Assembly: GCF_001949145.1 (NCBI RefSeq)
Contig: NW_019091519.1
Span: 423,196-487,195 of the forward strand
DNA from: Acanthaster planci
Lineage: Eukaryota > Echinodermata > Asteroidea > Valvatida > Acanthasteridae
Direction: 5' to 3'
DNA length: 64,000 bases
The notes under the pieces are model-generated. The model was given only the letters and a program-made list of their open reading frames with translations. It had not been told where the DNA came from and did not search any database. Shown here in pieces: positions 10,635 to 20,447 of the stretch. A program made the translations under genes and the position numbers. How positions within the stretch are numbered: the stretch's first letter is position 1; each line of letters begins with the position of its first letter.

Positions 10635-11867
10635 ATGGAGAATATTCCATCATCGAATTTCACCGGCGAGCTTCAGAACGCCAGCGACAACCTCGACACT
10701 TTCCTGCCCATCACGGAACTGGTGATCAGCATTATTGTCGTGCTGGTCGGCGTGCCTGGTAACTGCCTTATCCTCCGTGTCTACTGGAATAAGATCCGTA
10801 AGGCCAGCACCGACATATTAATCATGGCGTTAGCTTGGGCCGATCTTTCTGTCTGCGTACTCAGACTGTTTATTATTGTAGTTATACTCCTACTTTTGGC
10901 TAAAGTCGACGTCCAACAGGTTTATGACAAAAGCAGGCCGTTTCAACAAACTCTTATCTGTTTTTCGGTGATAATTACTACCATCATAGCAGTGGACCGC
11001 TACGACTGTATCTGCCGTCCACAGAGGCGACTTTTCACCTCTCGGCGGGCAAAGATAGCAGCTCTTGTTGCCATGGGACTGGCGATAATCGCTAGTGTAC
11101 AAGAATTCTTGAATCGATTTGATGAATCTCATGAAGCGTCTTGTAAAAACACATCGGGCAATGTGACTTTGCTGTTGGGTTTTTGCGCAGTGTTAACGGT
11201 AATCGCTATCTGCTACGGGAAGGTTTTCGCGACCATCCGGAGGCACGTTAGAGTTGGCGCTCGTCAACAAAATCACTCTAAGCAGGACATCGCGATGTTG
11301 ACACGCCCGCCGGTGGTTGCATCCCAAGGGCCAAGTGAACTACAAAGTACAGCTGACGACGGGGCTGTGTCGACAATCAGCGCCCCAAAGTTAAGATCTC
11401 CAAACCTGGCTTCGAAGGGCAATGCAGTCAACCGAAACTCAACCTGCCAGGGTCCGTCACTGAGTGAAATCTTCTCGACTAAAGGCACCACATCGGAAAC
11501 ACCCCATTTGGCTGTGAGTGGGAACAGAATCTTCAACCAAGGGCCAGCTGAAGGTAGAGGCCACGCCCCTCAAAGGGTTGGTGCCGCATCCTTACAGCGT
11601 AAGACGACCAAGATGCTCTTCATCACCAGCGTGGTATTCCTGCTCACGTGGCTGTCATACATGGTCCGTGTCCTCTTACTGACGGTTGCTCCAAATTGTG
11701 GCTCAAATATCGATCCGACAGTTTTGGAACTGAGTCTTGGATCATCTGCGATCTTTTACACCAACAACTCCGTCAACCCACTAATCTATGGACTTGCAAA
11801 CAGTCGCTTCAGGAAAGAATGCAAGAAAGTGCTTAGTGAGAGCGCATGCGGTTTAAAGTTCTTTTAG
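10635..11867 (+). CDS. Class A (rhodopsin-family) GPCR, copy 1
   Basis: An intronless 410-residue frame. N-glycosylation sites (NFTG, NASD) precede TM1, which has GVPGN. TM2 has LAWADL, TM3 ends in DRY (AVDRYDC), TM5 has CYGKVF, TM6 starts after a long Ser/Gly-rich third loop (KTTKMLFITS) and TM7 has NPLIY followed by FRKECKKVL (helix 8). These are class A hallmarks; the ligand is unknown. Oddities: no Cys at the expected start of TM3 although loop 2 has one, no TM4 Trp, and TM6 reads TWLSY where a Pro is normal. The start is the ATG at 10635, shared with the paralogue. An in-frame ATG at 10590 would add 15 residues, but the paralogue has ATG-TAA there. Confidence 0.85.
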   Translation: MENIPSSNFTGELQNASDNLDTFLPITELVISIIVVLVGVPGNCLILRVYWNKIRKASTDILIMALAWADLSVCVLRLFIIVVILLLLAKVDVQQVYDKSRPFQQTLICFSVIITTIIAVDRYDCICRPQRRLFTSRRAKIAALVAMGLAIIASVQEFLNRFDESHEASCKNTSGNVTLLLGFCAVLTVIAICYGKVFATIRRHVRVGARQQNHSKQDIAMLTRPPVVASQGPSELQSTADDGAVSTISAPKLRSPNLASKGNAVNRNSTCQGPSLSEIFSTKGTTSETPHLAVSGNRIFNQGPAEGRGHAPQRVGAASLQRKTTKMLFITSVVFLLTWLSYMVRVLLLTVAPNCGSNIDPTVLELSLGSSAIFYTNNSVNPLIYGLANSRFRKECKKVLSESACGLKFF

Positions 11868-12117
11868 AGAGTGGCAAAGCGAAGATTGGATATTCTGATT
11901 CTGTTTTGAAATGTTGGAATTTCACGCAATAGGAAAATTATAAGAGTATTGTTCAGAGACATTCTGAAACAGTTTCTCTTTTGAAAGACGGTCAGAAAGA
12001 ACGGATGTCGGATGGGCGCAAGTCGCGCCTATTTTTTTAACAGGGAGGAGGATTTCTGAAGACAAGTGTTTGTTCTTGCCGCGTTCATTCTCTCAGAGAT
12101 CCGAATAACTACAAGTC
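11868..12117 (+). other. 3' region of GPCR copy 1
   Basis: This is the likely 3' UTR after the TAG stop. No AATAAA was seen in it. Homology to the degenerate next copy begins near 12118. Confidence 0.4.
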
Positions 12118-12720
12118 TGATCTTTCTGTGCGCTTACTGAAATTGTTTACAATTGTAGTTATACTCCTACAGTTGGCTTAAGTCGAAGTCCAACAAGTCT
12201 ATGACAAAAACCAACCGTTTGAACAAACTCTTATCTCTTTTTCTGTGATAGTCACTACTGTGATCGCAGTGGACCGCAACAACTGTGTCTGGCATTGACA
12301 GAGGTGGTTTTTAACTCCTAGGCGGGCGAAGTCAGCGACTCTTGTTTTGACTATCACTAATCATTAATGTCCTCAAATTTCTGGAAATATTCGCAGCGTT
12401 TCCATCTGCAGCGTCTTGCCAAAACATATCAAGTTTTGTTATTTTGATGATGGGTTTTTGCGCAGTGTTAACAGTAATCGCTATCTGGTACGGGAAGGTT
12501 TTCGCGACCATCCGGAGGCACCTTAGAGTTGGCGCTCGTCAACAAAATCACTCTGAGCAGGACATCGCGATCTTGACACCCCCGCCGGTGGTTGCGCCCC
12601 TCTAACGGTCGGTACCGTATCCTTGCAGCGTAAGACAACCCGGACGGTCTTTGTTACAGGCGTGGTATTCCTGCTCACGTGGCTACCCCATTGGATCTGT
12701 GTCGAATGTGTCGAATTGTG
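12118..12720 (+). pseudogene. Degenerate class A GPCR copy
   Basis: Nucleotide similarity to both intact GPCRs runs from TM2 (about 12122, SDLSVRLLKLFTIVVILL) through TM3 (AVDRNNC, with DRY changed to DRN), TM5 and part of TM6 (about 12660-12690). It contains TAA after LLQLA, TGA after NNCVWH, frameshifts around TM4-TM5, and a deletion of most of the third loop after VVAPL. TM1 and the N-terminus are absent. A 3' flank similar to that of copy 2 follows at about 12760-12800 and 13225-13385. Confidence 0.88.
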
Positions 12721-13330
12721 ATCTGTTCGAATTATTTCGAACTGTGAGAGCATATTCTGTTGAAGCTCTACAAGGAACGATATTAAAAGCGAGGTGTGAA
12801 CATTCAGGTTCTAGTTTTGAAAGTGTGAATTTATGAAGCACTAAGACCAGGAAAAGAAATGGTTTTTAACAGAGGTCGGATAGGGTTCAAGTCACGAACT
12901 TGCGAGGGAGTGACGTATCAGAGCCTGGGAAAATGTACTCATATTTTATAAAGCCTTTTCTTCTAAAGTTAAGGAGTTTGTTTGTTTTTTCCAGCGTTTC
13001 AAGTTACATTAATGATAATGTACTATATCCGGTGACGATGTGTCCCATTGTGTTCAACAAAACACATAGCCTGTTTTTTTGGTCGTTACAACTACGGGGA
13101 TGTTTTTAAAGATAAGACACCTAATCTGGAAAAGGACGAGTTCCCTTGGATAAAAAGTCACATATGTATTTATATTTAATTTCAGAAAAAGTGCCTCATG
13201 TCAACAAGTCGAATTTGTTTAAATCAAGTCTCAAGTAAAACGTGGCATGAATCGGCTACTTGACTTCGATTAGTGGATCACAGGGTACTCCTTCAAAGGA
13301 AACAACATGTAATCTAATACTTTAATTTAA
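12721..13330. other. Flank of the GPCR pseudogene
   Basis: Patches at 12760-12800 and 13225-13330 resemble 18335-18480 downstream of the intact copy 2. The rest shows no recognisable gene. Confidence 0.45.
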
Positions 13331-13391
13331 TATGAATCAAATCAAAATTTGCCAAGTTTGCACTCTGCATGCGCTCCCTACGCCAATCTGT

Positions 13392-14462
13392 ATAATATGG
13401 TGTACTATTTACGACACACATTTCTCTCTCTCCCTAGCCTCCATCCAGACGACGCAACTACACGACGCGACGGCACGACGGCTCCCTTGCGTCGTACCGT
13501 CGGGTCGTACCATCGCCTTCTTACCTTACGTTTGTACACACACGACGCGTCGCATCCCGCGTTGCGTTGTGCCGTCGCCCGTCGCGTCGTGCTGTCTTGC
13601 TTCCTTGCCTTGTTGCACTTTTTCTGCCTAAACGTCGCCCCTTCCGTCGCCCGTCGTGTCGCACCGTCGTGCGTCGCATCGCGTCGTGTCGTGTCGTGTC
13701 GTGCATCGCGTCGCCTATTACGTTGCCTGAAGCACGACGCGACGCACGACGCGACGCACGACACGACGCGTCGTGTGATGTCGCCCTTTGCTTCAAGGTG
13801 TTTATAGGGGGGCACCTTTACTGTTTTCTTTCATTTCCTTCCCCCACCCGTGCTTGCACAGTATGCTATAAGTAGCAGGCCTTGATTTTGTTCTTTTTCG
13901 TACAACTTTCTAACTGTTTCATTAGGAGTGAGTTGTTGAAGAAAGCATTTTTTCCACGACCAATCAGCATTGTCTTCAGGAAATAAATAACATAAACGTC
14001 AGCCACAACAATGATTTAGCTTTTCCTGCTCTAATTCTGATCTTTCTAATAATTATTTGTAAATCCATTTTAACAAATAATACATCAAGTATTATTACAT
14101 GTTTGCAAAAATGCAACATGGGATCTGACGAGAAATTATGCGCTTGGCCAAAAACAGTTGAAGAAAAGATACCGTCACAATGATTAGGGTCCACAGTGTT
14201 CTATTAAGAAACACGGACTAATATCATTGAAAGTGTGATGCTGATGAAGTTAACGAGGAAGACTGAATCGAAGGAAGAGTGAATACGGAATATTCTGAGC
14301 ACGACACGACGCGTCGTGTGTGTACAAACATAATGACAAGAAGGCGACGGTGCGACCCGACAGCACGACGCAAGGGAGCCGTCGTGCCGTCGCGTCGTGT
14401 AGTTGCGTCGCCTGGAGGGAGGCCAGGGAGAGAGAGAAACGTGTGTCGTAAATAGTACACTA
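13392..14462. mobile_element. Foldback element with long inverted arms and a CGTCG-rich interior
   Basis: Arms of about 160 bp (13392-13556 and 14296-14462) are reverse complements with few mismatches, beginning GTGTACTATTTACGACACAC and containing a run of CTCT and ACGACGCGACGG. The left interior (13560-13790) is a degenerate tandem array of CGTCG/TCGTG-type units. The element sits inside sequence homologous to the 3' flank of GPCR copy 2 (13340-13385 on the left, 14550-14600 on the right), so it entered after the duplication. The Arg-rich open frames on both strands are composition artefacts. Confidence 0.7.
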
Positions 14463-14549
14463 TAGTATGATGATGACACACAGCAAGAGCACGGGGCAGC
14501 GATAACCGCCTCCCTCCCGGTGTCATTGTCACCGCGCACCAAGCTTAGC

Positions 14550-15080
14550 TACCGGGTCTGGGAGCTGAAACCTTTCTGGTCCGTTTCTTTTGGTACACTA
14601 CTGCCAATTGGTTCAGTAACGATTCTACTTGCGTGTTTCAATTCATCATAGTTTGGCATTTAACAACTGCATGCTCCCTTTATAAACTTTGTACATGAAA
14701 AAGGTAAAATTCTGTTTGGAATCGACGTGTTTGATGCTACATGGTAATTTATAAACGTATTAGTTTTAGTTAAGTTTCAAATACTCAGCAATAGATGTGA
14801 TATTTACATTAAATGTTGGTACTTGTAATTATTCGGACGAGCGTCTGCCTCCCTTTTAACTTTCATTTTCAGGTGTTATAATTACAACCATTTGGAAGCC
14901 TTAAAACGTTTCTAGTGTTGAGAAATAGCACAAATGCTGTAGACCTGGCAAAAGAATATGCACTATCGGCTAAGCTTGTACTTTGTCAATAATAGTTTAA
15001 CTAAGGTATAGTTTTTTGCACAAAATCAAACTTATCATAAGAATTATATAAATTGTATGTGTTTCCCAGATCGTCATAGT
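14550..15080 (+). repeat. Duplicated GPCR 3' flank (right of the foldback insertion)
   Basis: Closely matches 7498-7875 and is related to 18700-19200. Where copy 2 has AATAAA this copy has AATCAA, consistent with decay of the polyadenylation signal in a pseudogene. Confidence 0.75.
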
Positions 15081-15319
15081 GTAAAGATTCCTTTGTTCTT
15101 GTTAGACCAGACATCGTTACAGGTGATCGTAGTCTAGCCCCTGTTAGTGTTGCGCTGATAGTAGGCGTTTACATCCAAAATGATTTGAAATGAAAAACAC
15201 ATGTTATGGGCATTGAGAAACGTGCCAACGACAAACTATAAATGCTTCGTCTTAGCTTTTGTAGAGTCATGATGTACCCATGAGGATTTATTGACTGGAT
15301 ATGTCGGGTATATTAGTAT

Positions 15320-15665
15320 GGAGGACGAAAAGTGGCCATCTGCTTTTCTGCAATCAGAACAGTAGAAAAGCAGATTTTACGTCTTTGTAACATGCAATTT
15401 TTGACGTTTCTACTTTTCTGCTACCTCAAAAGCAGAATGATCATTTTATTGTAATGCATTTTTCCCGTTTTCTGCTACTACAAAGTAGTTTTACTTTTCC
15501 TCTTTTTGATGGCGGCCGAAAAGTGGCCATCTGTTTTTTCCCTGTCAAACAAGCAGGAAAGTGGATTGAACGTTTTGACGACAACCGTTAATTCAACTTT
15601 TCGACTTTTATGATATCGGAAAAGCAGATACCGGTGGCCGAAAAGTGGCCATCTGCTTTTCTGTC
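15320..15665. repeat. Dispersed short repeat AAAAGTGGCCATCTG
   Basis: GAAAAGTGGCCATCTG occurs at about 15327, 15518 and 15640, each followed by a pyrimidine-rich tract (CTTTTCTG or a variant). Complementary GAAAAGCAGAT segments lie between them, so the block can fold on itself. Spacing is irregular, so this is not a simple tandem satellite. Confidence 0.6.
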
Positions 15666-15859
15666 CTCAATGGGCATTGAATGAGGTCACGGACCTGTAG
15701 GTTACCACCATTTCCGTTCGGGGGGGGGGAGAGATTGCGAGTCTAGATTTTAATATATACGTCCGTGGCCAGAGGGCGCTAGTCACTAGGCGCGGTGCGA
15801 AGTTACAGATGGCGCTCTGTCCAGTAACAAGGACAGAAAAATAGTGGTTAAGCAAGTGT

Positions 15860-16162
15860 NNNNNNNNNNNNNNNNNNNNNNNNNNNNNNNNNNNNNNNNN
15901 NNNNNNNNNNNNNNNNNNNNNNNNNNNNNNNNNNNNNNNNNNNNNNNNNNNNNNNNNNNNNNNNNNNNNNNNNNNNNNNNNNNNNNNNNNNNNNNNNNNN
16001 NNNNNNNNNNNNNNNNNNNNNNNNNNNNNNNNNNNNNNNNNNNNNNNNNNNNNNNNNNNNNNNNNNNNNNNNNNNNNNNNNNNNNNNNNNNNNNNNNNNN
16101 NNNNNNNNNNNNNNNNNNNNNNNNNNNNNNNNNNNNNNNNNNNNNNNNNNNNNNNNNNNNNN
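15860..16162. other. Assembly gap (N)
   Basis: 303 undetermined bases. Open frames that cross it are artefacts. Confidence 0.99.
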
Positions 16163-16419
16163 GGCTCCGTCTTGCGCATAGGATGGCGATTGGTTAACGG
16201 AAGTCCCTGCTGGTCACATGTAACGCGCGCGCGCAGGCGTAGTTTCAGAAGTGGCCGGCTCGCGAAGCTATAAAAGGGGTACGCAGGCCAAGTTTAGAGG
16301 TTTGGTCGTCCTGAGTCTAGTCAATTTAAGGGCCAATCCTGAGATTAGGGTCGGGAATCCTATGCAAAGCTTAAAGTCACCTAGCCTAGTGTGACCGTGC
16401 CAAAGTTCCGAAGGTTTGG

Positions 16420-17100
16420 TTAAAGCTATAATGCCTGTGATTCGGTGAAAAATTATTTCCAATACTACAATTTTACATGGTATGCGGATTTCAGATTTGG
16501 TCCACTGCATTTTGCATATTTTTGAGTCGGAATGTGGACATGTAGACTTCTTTAACGAAAAAAAAAGGATATCGAAATCAGCATCGTTATTTCCCTCATG
16601 ATTGGGTGTTATAGATAAGTGCGGTTAAATTTAACATCGGAAAACTTGTCCACATGCGACTTTCCTCTTGTGCAGTTATTTCTTGACGACTTGTGCAGCC
16701 TCACAGCTACAACTTCGTATCACCTCCAATTTCTCATAGGCTCCCGAAATTTGTCTAGACCCGAAGCTCATTACCTTCTGCATACTGAATAATTCGTCCG
16801 TTTGCGTAATTAAATTCCTCGCTCATTAAATGCAAAGGGCGAGTAGTATTGTTCTGCTACCATGGTTACCTGTCCGTGCTACTCTTGAGAATTGGTAGCG
16901 GCAATGAAATAAGCCTTGATTAACCTTTACGAGCTTGGTAGCAGTGGGAATCGGTTTTCGAATGTTGGATCACACATTGAAAGCATTGCTAACGTGGATC
17001 ATTTGAGATTAAACTCGTATACATCTGTAACCTGTTGATTGTGGTCTTTATTTTTCAATTCTGGCTTTTGCACTTGAATGTAAGACTTTACTAACGCCGC
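16420..17100 (+). repeat. Duplicated GPCR 5' flank, unit 2
   Basis: Matches 9185-9565 and 10296-10610 upstream of GPCR copy 1 without the insertion seen there. It probably includes the promoter or 5' UTR shared by the family, since similarity is high up to the coding start. Confidence 0.8.
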
Positions 17101-17122
17101 CAATTTGAAACAAATCAAGACA

Positions 17123-18337
17123 ATGGAAAATATTCCATCATCGAATTTCACCGGCGAGCTTCAGAACGCCACCGACACCCTCGACACTTTCCTGCCCATC
17201 ACGGAACTGGTGATCAGCATTATTGTCGTGCTGGTCGGCGTGCCTGGTAACTGTCTTATCCTCCGTGTCTACTGGATTAAAATCCGTAGGACCAGCACCC
17301 ACATCTTGATCATGGCCTTAGCCTGGGCCGATCTTTCTGTCTGCGTACTCAGATTGTTTACAATTGTAGTTATACTCCTGCTTTTGGCTAAAGTCGAAGT
17401 CCAACAGGTCTATGACAAAAGCAGGCCGTTTCAAGTAACTGTTGTCTCTGTTTCTGTGGCAATTACTACGGTGATCGCAGCAGACCGCTACGATTGTGTC
17501 TGCCGTCATCCACATCGGCGTTTTTTTACCCCTTGGCGGGCTAAGATGGCGGCTTTTGTTTTCGCGGGACTAGCAATGATCATTAATGTGCCCGAATTCT
17601 TGGAAAAATTGTCTGCGACACAATTTGCAGCGTCTTGTCAACATATATCCAATGATGTTATTTCGATGTTGAGTTTTGGGGCAGCTTTGATGGTAATCGC
17701 TATCTGCTACGGGAAGGTTTTCGCGACCATCCGGAGGCACGTCAGAGTTGGTATCGGACAACAGGATGATTCTAGGCGGGACATCGCAATGCTGACACGC
17801 CCAACGGCGGCAGTTTCCCAAGGGCATAGTGAATTACAAATTCCAGCTGACGACGGAGTTGTGCCGGCAATCAGCGCCCTAAACTTAACATCTCCAAAAC
17901 TGGCTGCGAAGGGCAAAGCAGTCAACCGAAACTCAACCGGTCAGGGTCCGTCACATGGACGGGATCTCTTGACCAAAGGCACTGCGTTAGAGAGATGCCG
18001 ATTTGGTGCAACTGGAAACAAAAGCCTTAACCAAAGAGTTGAAGGGCACGCCCCTCAAAGGGTTGGTGCCGCTTCTCTGCAGCGTAAGACGACCAGGATG
18101 TTATTCATCACCAGTGTGGTATTCCTGCTCATGTGGCTGCCATTTTGGATTTTTACCGTCTTGGAAATGGCTTCGAATTGTGGTTCTTATATCACTTCGG
18201 CCACGTTGAACTTAAGTCACGATTTATCTTCCATATTTTACACTAACCATGCTGTTAATCCGTTGATTTACGGATTTGCAAACGTTCGATTTAGGAAAGA
18301 ATGCAAGAAAGTGCTCAGTAAAAGCAGATGCTGTTGA
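17123..18337 (+). CDS. Class A (rhodopsin-family) GPCR, copy 2
   Basis: An intronless 404-residue receptor, a close paralogue of the gene at 10635. It shows NFTG near the N-terminus, GVPGN in TM1, LAWADL in TM2, AADRYDCVC at the end of TM3, VIAICYGKVFATIRRH in TM5, a long basic third loop, MWLPFW in TM6 (canonical Pro kept, unlike copy 1) and NPLIYGFAN in TM7, ending KSRCC, a possible palmitoylation site. Like copy 1 it lacks the usual Cys at the start of TM3. The start is ATG 17123; the upstream ATG at the position used in copy 1 is followed at once by TAA. The ligand is unknown. The divergent third loop suggests different coupling or regulation from copy 1. Confidence 0.88.
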   Translation: MENIPSSNFTGELQNATDTLDTFLPITELVISIIVVLVGVPGNCLILRVYWIKIRRTSTHILIMALAWADLSVCVLRLFTIVVILLLLAKVEVQQVYDKSRPFQVTVVSVSVAITTVIAADRYDCVCRHPHRRFFTPWRAKMAAFVFAGLAMIINVPEFLEKLSATQFAASCQHISNDVISMLSFGAALMVIAICYGKVFATIRRHVRVGIGQQDDSRRDIAMLTRPTAAVSQGHSELQIPADDGVVPAISALNLTSPKLAAKGKAVNRNSTGQGPSHGRDLLTKGTALERCRFGATGNKSLNQRVEGHAPQRVGAASLQRKTTRMLFITSVVFLLMWLPFWIFTVLEMASNCGSYITSATLNLSHDLSSIFYTNHAVNPLIYGFANVRFRKECKKVLSKSRCC

Positions 18338-19200
18338 AACTCTTCAAGGAACGGTATCGAGTATAAGCAAGTCTCAAGTAAAACCCTTCATGAGTCTTGT
18401 TGGCTTCACTCATAGTGCACCACACGGTATTCCCCCGAAGAAAGCAACACGTACATGTCTGTAACTGTTTTAGACAAATTTCCAGAATCGTTGCTGTAAA
18501 GTTCCTCGTCCAAATGTAAATAAGATTACCGATATAGCAGCGGTGAGGAAATAATCCGCTTTGCTGAGGTTGTACTCTGCGTACACTCCCCGTGGCTACC
18601 TCGTGTGACACATCGAGGGAAACCTGAAGGGATGGCAGTAGGCCCCGATTTAGTTGTTATTGTGACATGCCCCCCCCCTTGAAGTAATATATTGGGTCTT
18701 GATGGAGAATACAGCTTTCTGGCTCCGTTTGTTTGTGCACACCAGTGGGAGTTGATTGAAGTGACTATTTTACGTGTGTGTCTCACTTACTCATGGTTTG
18801 GCATTCAACAGCGGCATGATTTTTGCATGCGAAAAAAGTGGACTCTTTTTTCAATGGGGAGTTTAAAACACAGAGGAGGTCTGCTTGGAATCAAGTTTTT
18901 GATGCTTCTTAGTATTTCATAAACGTATTAGTTAAGTTTTAAATGCTCATGCATTAGATATAATATTTATGTTAAATTGATATGTCATTAGCAGTTTTAA
19001 TGGGAATGAACTTTTGTTTCCCTGTTTGCCTTCACTTTCAGGAGTTACCATATATTATGACCATGTGGAAGCCTGTAACTTTTTTACTATTGAAAAATAG
19101 TGCACACCCTGTAAATTTAGTAGAAGATTCTCTTCCAGCTTAACTTGCACTCTTTCACGTAGTTGTTAGCACAAAATAAAACTTGTCATATGAACTTTAA
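18338..19200 (+). other. 3' UTR of GPCR copy 2 with AATAAA
   Basis: The region after the TGA stop is conserved among the tandem copies. An AATAAA hexamer at 19175-19180 is a plausible polyadenylation signal, giving a 3' UTR of about 840 nt. It contains a C-run near 18667. Confidence 0.5.
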
Positions 19201-20440
19201 AGTGTATGTATTTTCAATATCTTCATATAACGTAAAGGGTCATTTGTTCTCGTTTAGATCTGATCTGATTTGTTATGCTTTAAACAATACGATGTCACAT
19301 CGTCTAAGGTAAACTCGAATAAAGCAGGTCAAAAAGATGAATTCTTGATCTCGATTTAGGGTTTACTTTAGTTTATTTTAAGATTTATTTAAAGGATGTC
19401 ACTGTTGTCACAATTAGAGGGCACAAGTAACGTTCCTTGAAAACAGGAATGTACGTCCCCTACCCAACAGGAAAAATGGCAGGAATATCACATACTCCGC
19501 CGTGTCTGTCTGTAAGCGAGTGCCGATTGCATGTGATGAGATGAAACACAAAGCGACGACAGCTGTGATTAATGATAATTATTGGCGGAATGATAATTCG
19601 CTTAATGATGATTTTTTTTAATGTGGAGATGGTTGTAAGGGTTACTGTAGACTTGACTGCTCCTCAATTGCGAAGCCGTGCATTTGTACACCTGCTCAAT
19701 TAATGAAAGGTCATTTCGATTGCATCCTTTGACGAAAGATTGGACATGCAGCATTTCCCTTGGTCACTCGACCTCCGTAAATTCGAAGGTGTGGTGTGTG
19801 TGGGTGTTGGGGGGTTGAGTCAGCATAGGGTGCAGGGCTCCTCATAAAGCCTTGGATTATGCATTTGGTTGTAATGACGCCTTGCCACCCGTTTTACTGT
19901 TGAAAATATTTTGCAAGCCACGGTAAAGGTGTTCTGTGCCCCTTACAAAAATGGGTTTCCCTGTTTGCCCCCCCCGAGATTGACATTGATGGGAAGGTTC
20001 GATCAGAAACAACTTTTTAACCACTGGTGTATATTTAATGCATAGGTTGCCGGTCAAAATTGACCGTTGGTTGACAGTCGTTGATCGAGCTTACGCTGTT
20101 TTGTTATAAAGTACAGTACTGATTACAATCAGACTTTGAGAAATATCGCCCTCTAGACAACGCCCACAAAAAAGCCTACGAAACGTGGTCTGGTGCTGCT
20201 ACTGTGTTCTGCTGTATGCATGCTGCACCACGCACAAAATGCACGACGTCCAGGCTGTCCACGTACGTGCACATGTACATGTACAGTATATATACACGCA
20301 CGTACCCGGCCCGAGACACGTCTACTACACGCGCATGATCCCAGATCCGTACATCACGACGATTGATTATCTCGTCAATTTCCTGCGGTGATTACACGTA
20401 CACATCGAATCATTTATCAAATAAGTTTAGCCGACATTTG
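19201..20440. other. Intergenic between the GPCR array and the dehydrogenase gene
   Basis: The part at 19930-20190 repeats 7890-8080. The part just upstream of the dehydrogenase start (20240-20310) has CACGTACGTG-like and TACAGTATATATACACG sequence, which could serve as a core promoter, but this is not demonstrated. Confidence 0.4.
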
Positions 20441-20447
20441 GACAAGC

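Noticed and set aside
13600-13790. CRISPR-like or satellite array
   Set aside because: Units are very short, overlapping and without unique spacers, and the genome is eukaryotic.
13405-13875. Arg/His-rich open frames on both strands
   Set aside because: They are translations of CGTCG-type repeats inside the foldback element, with no splice or domain support.
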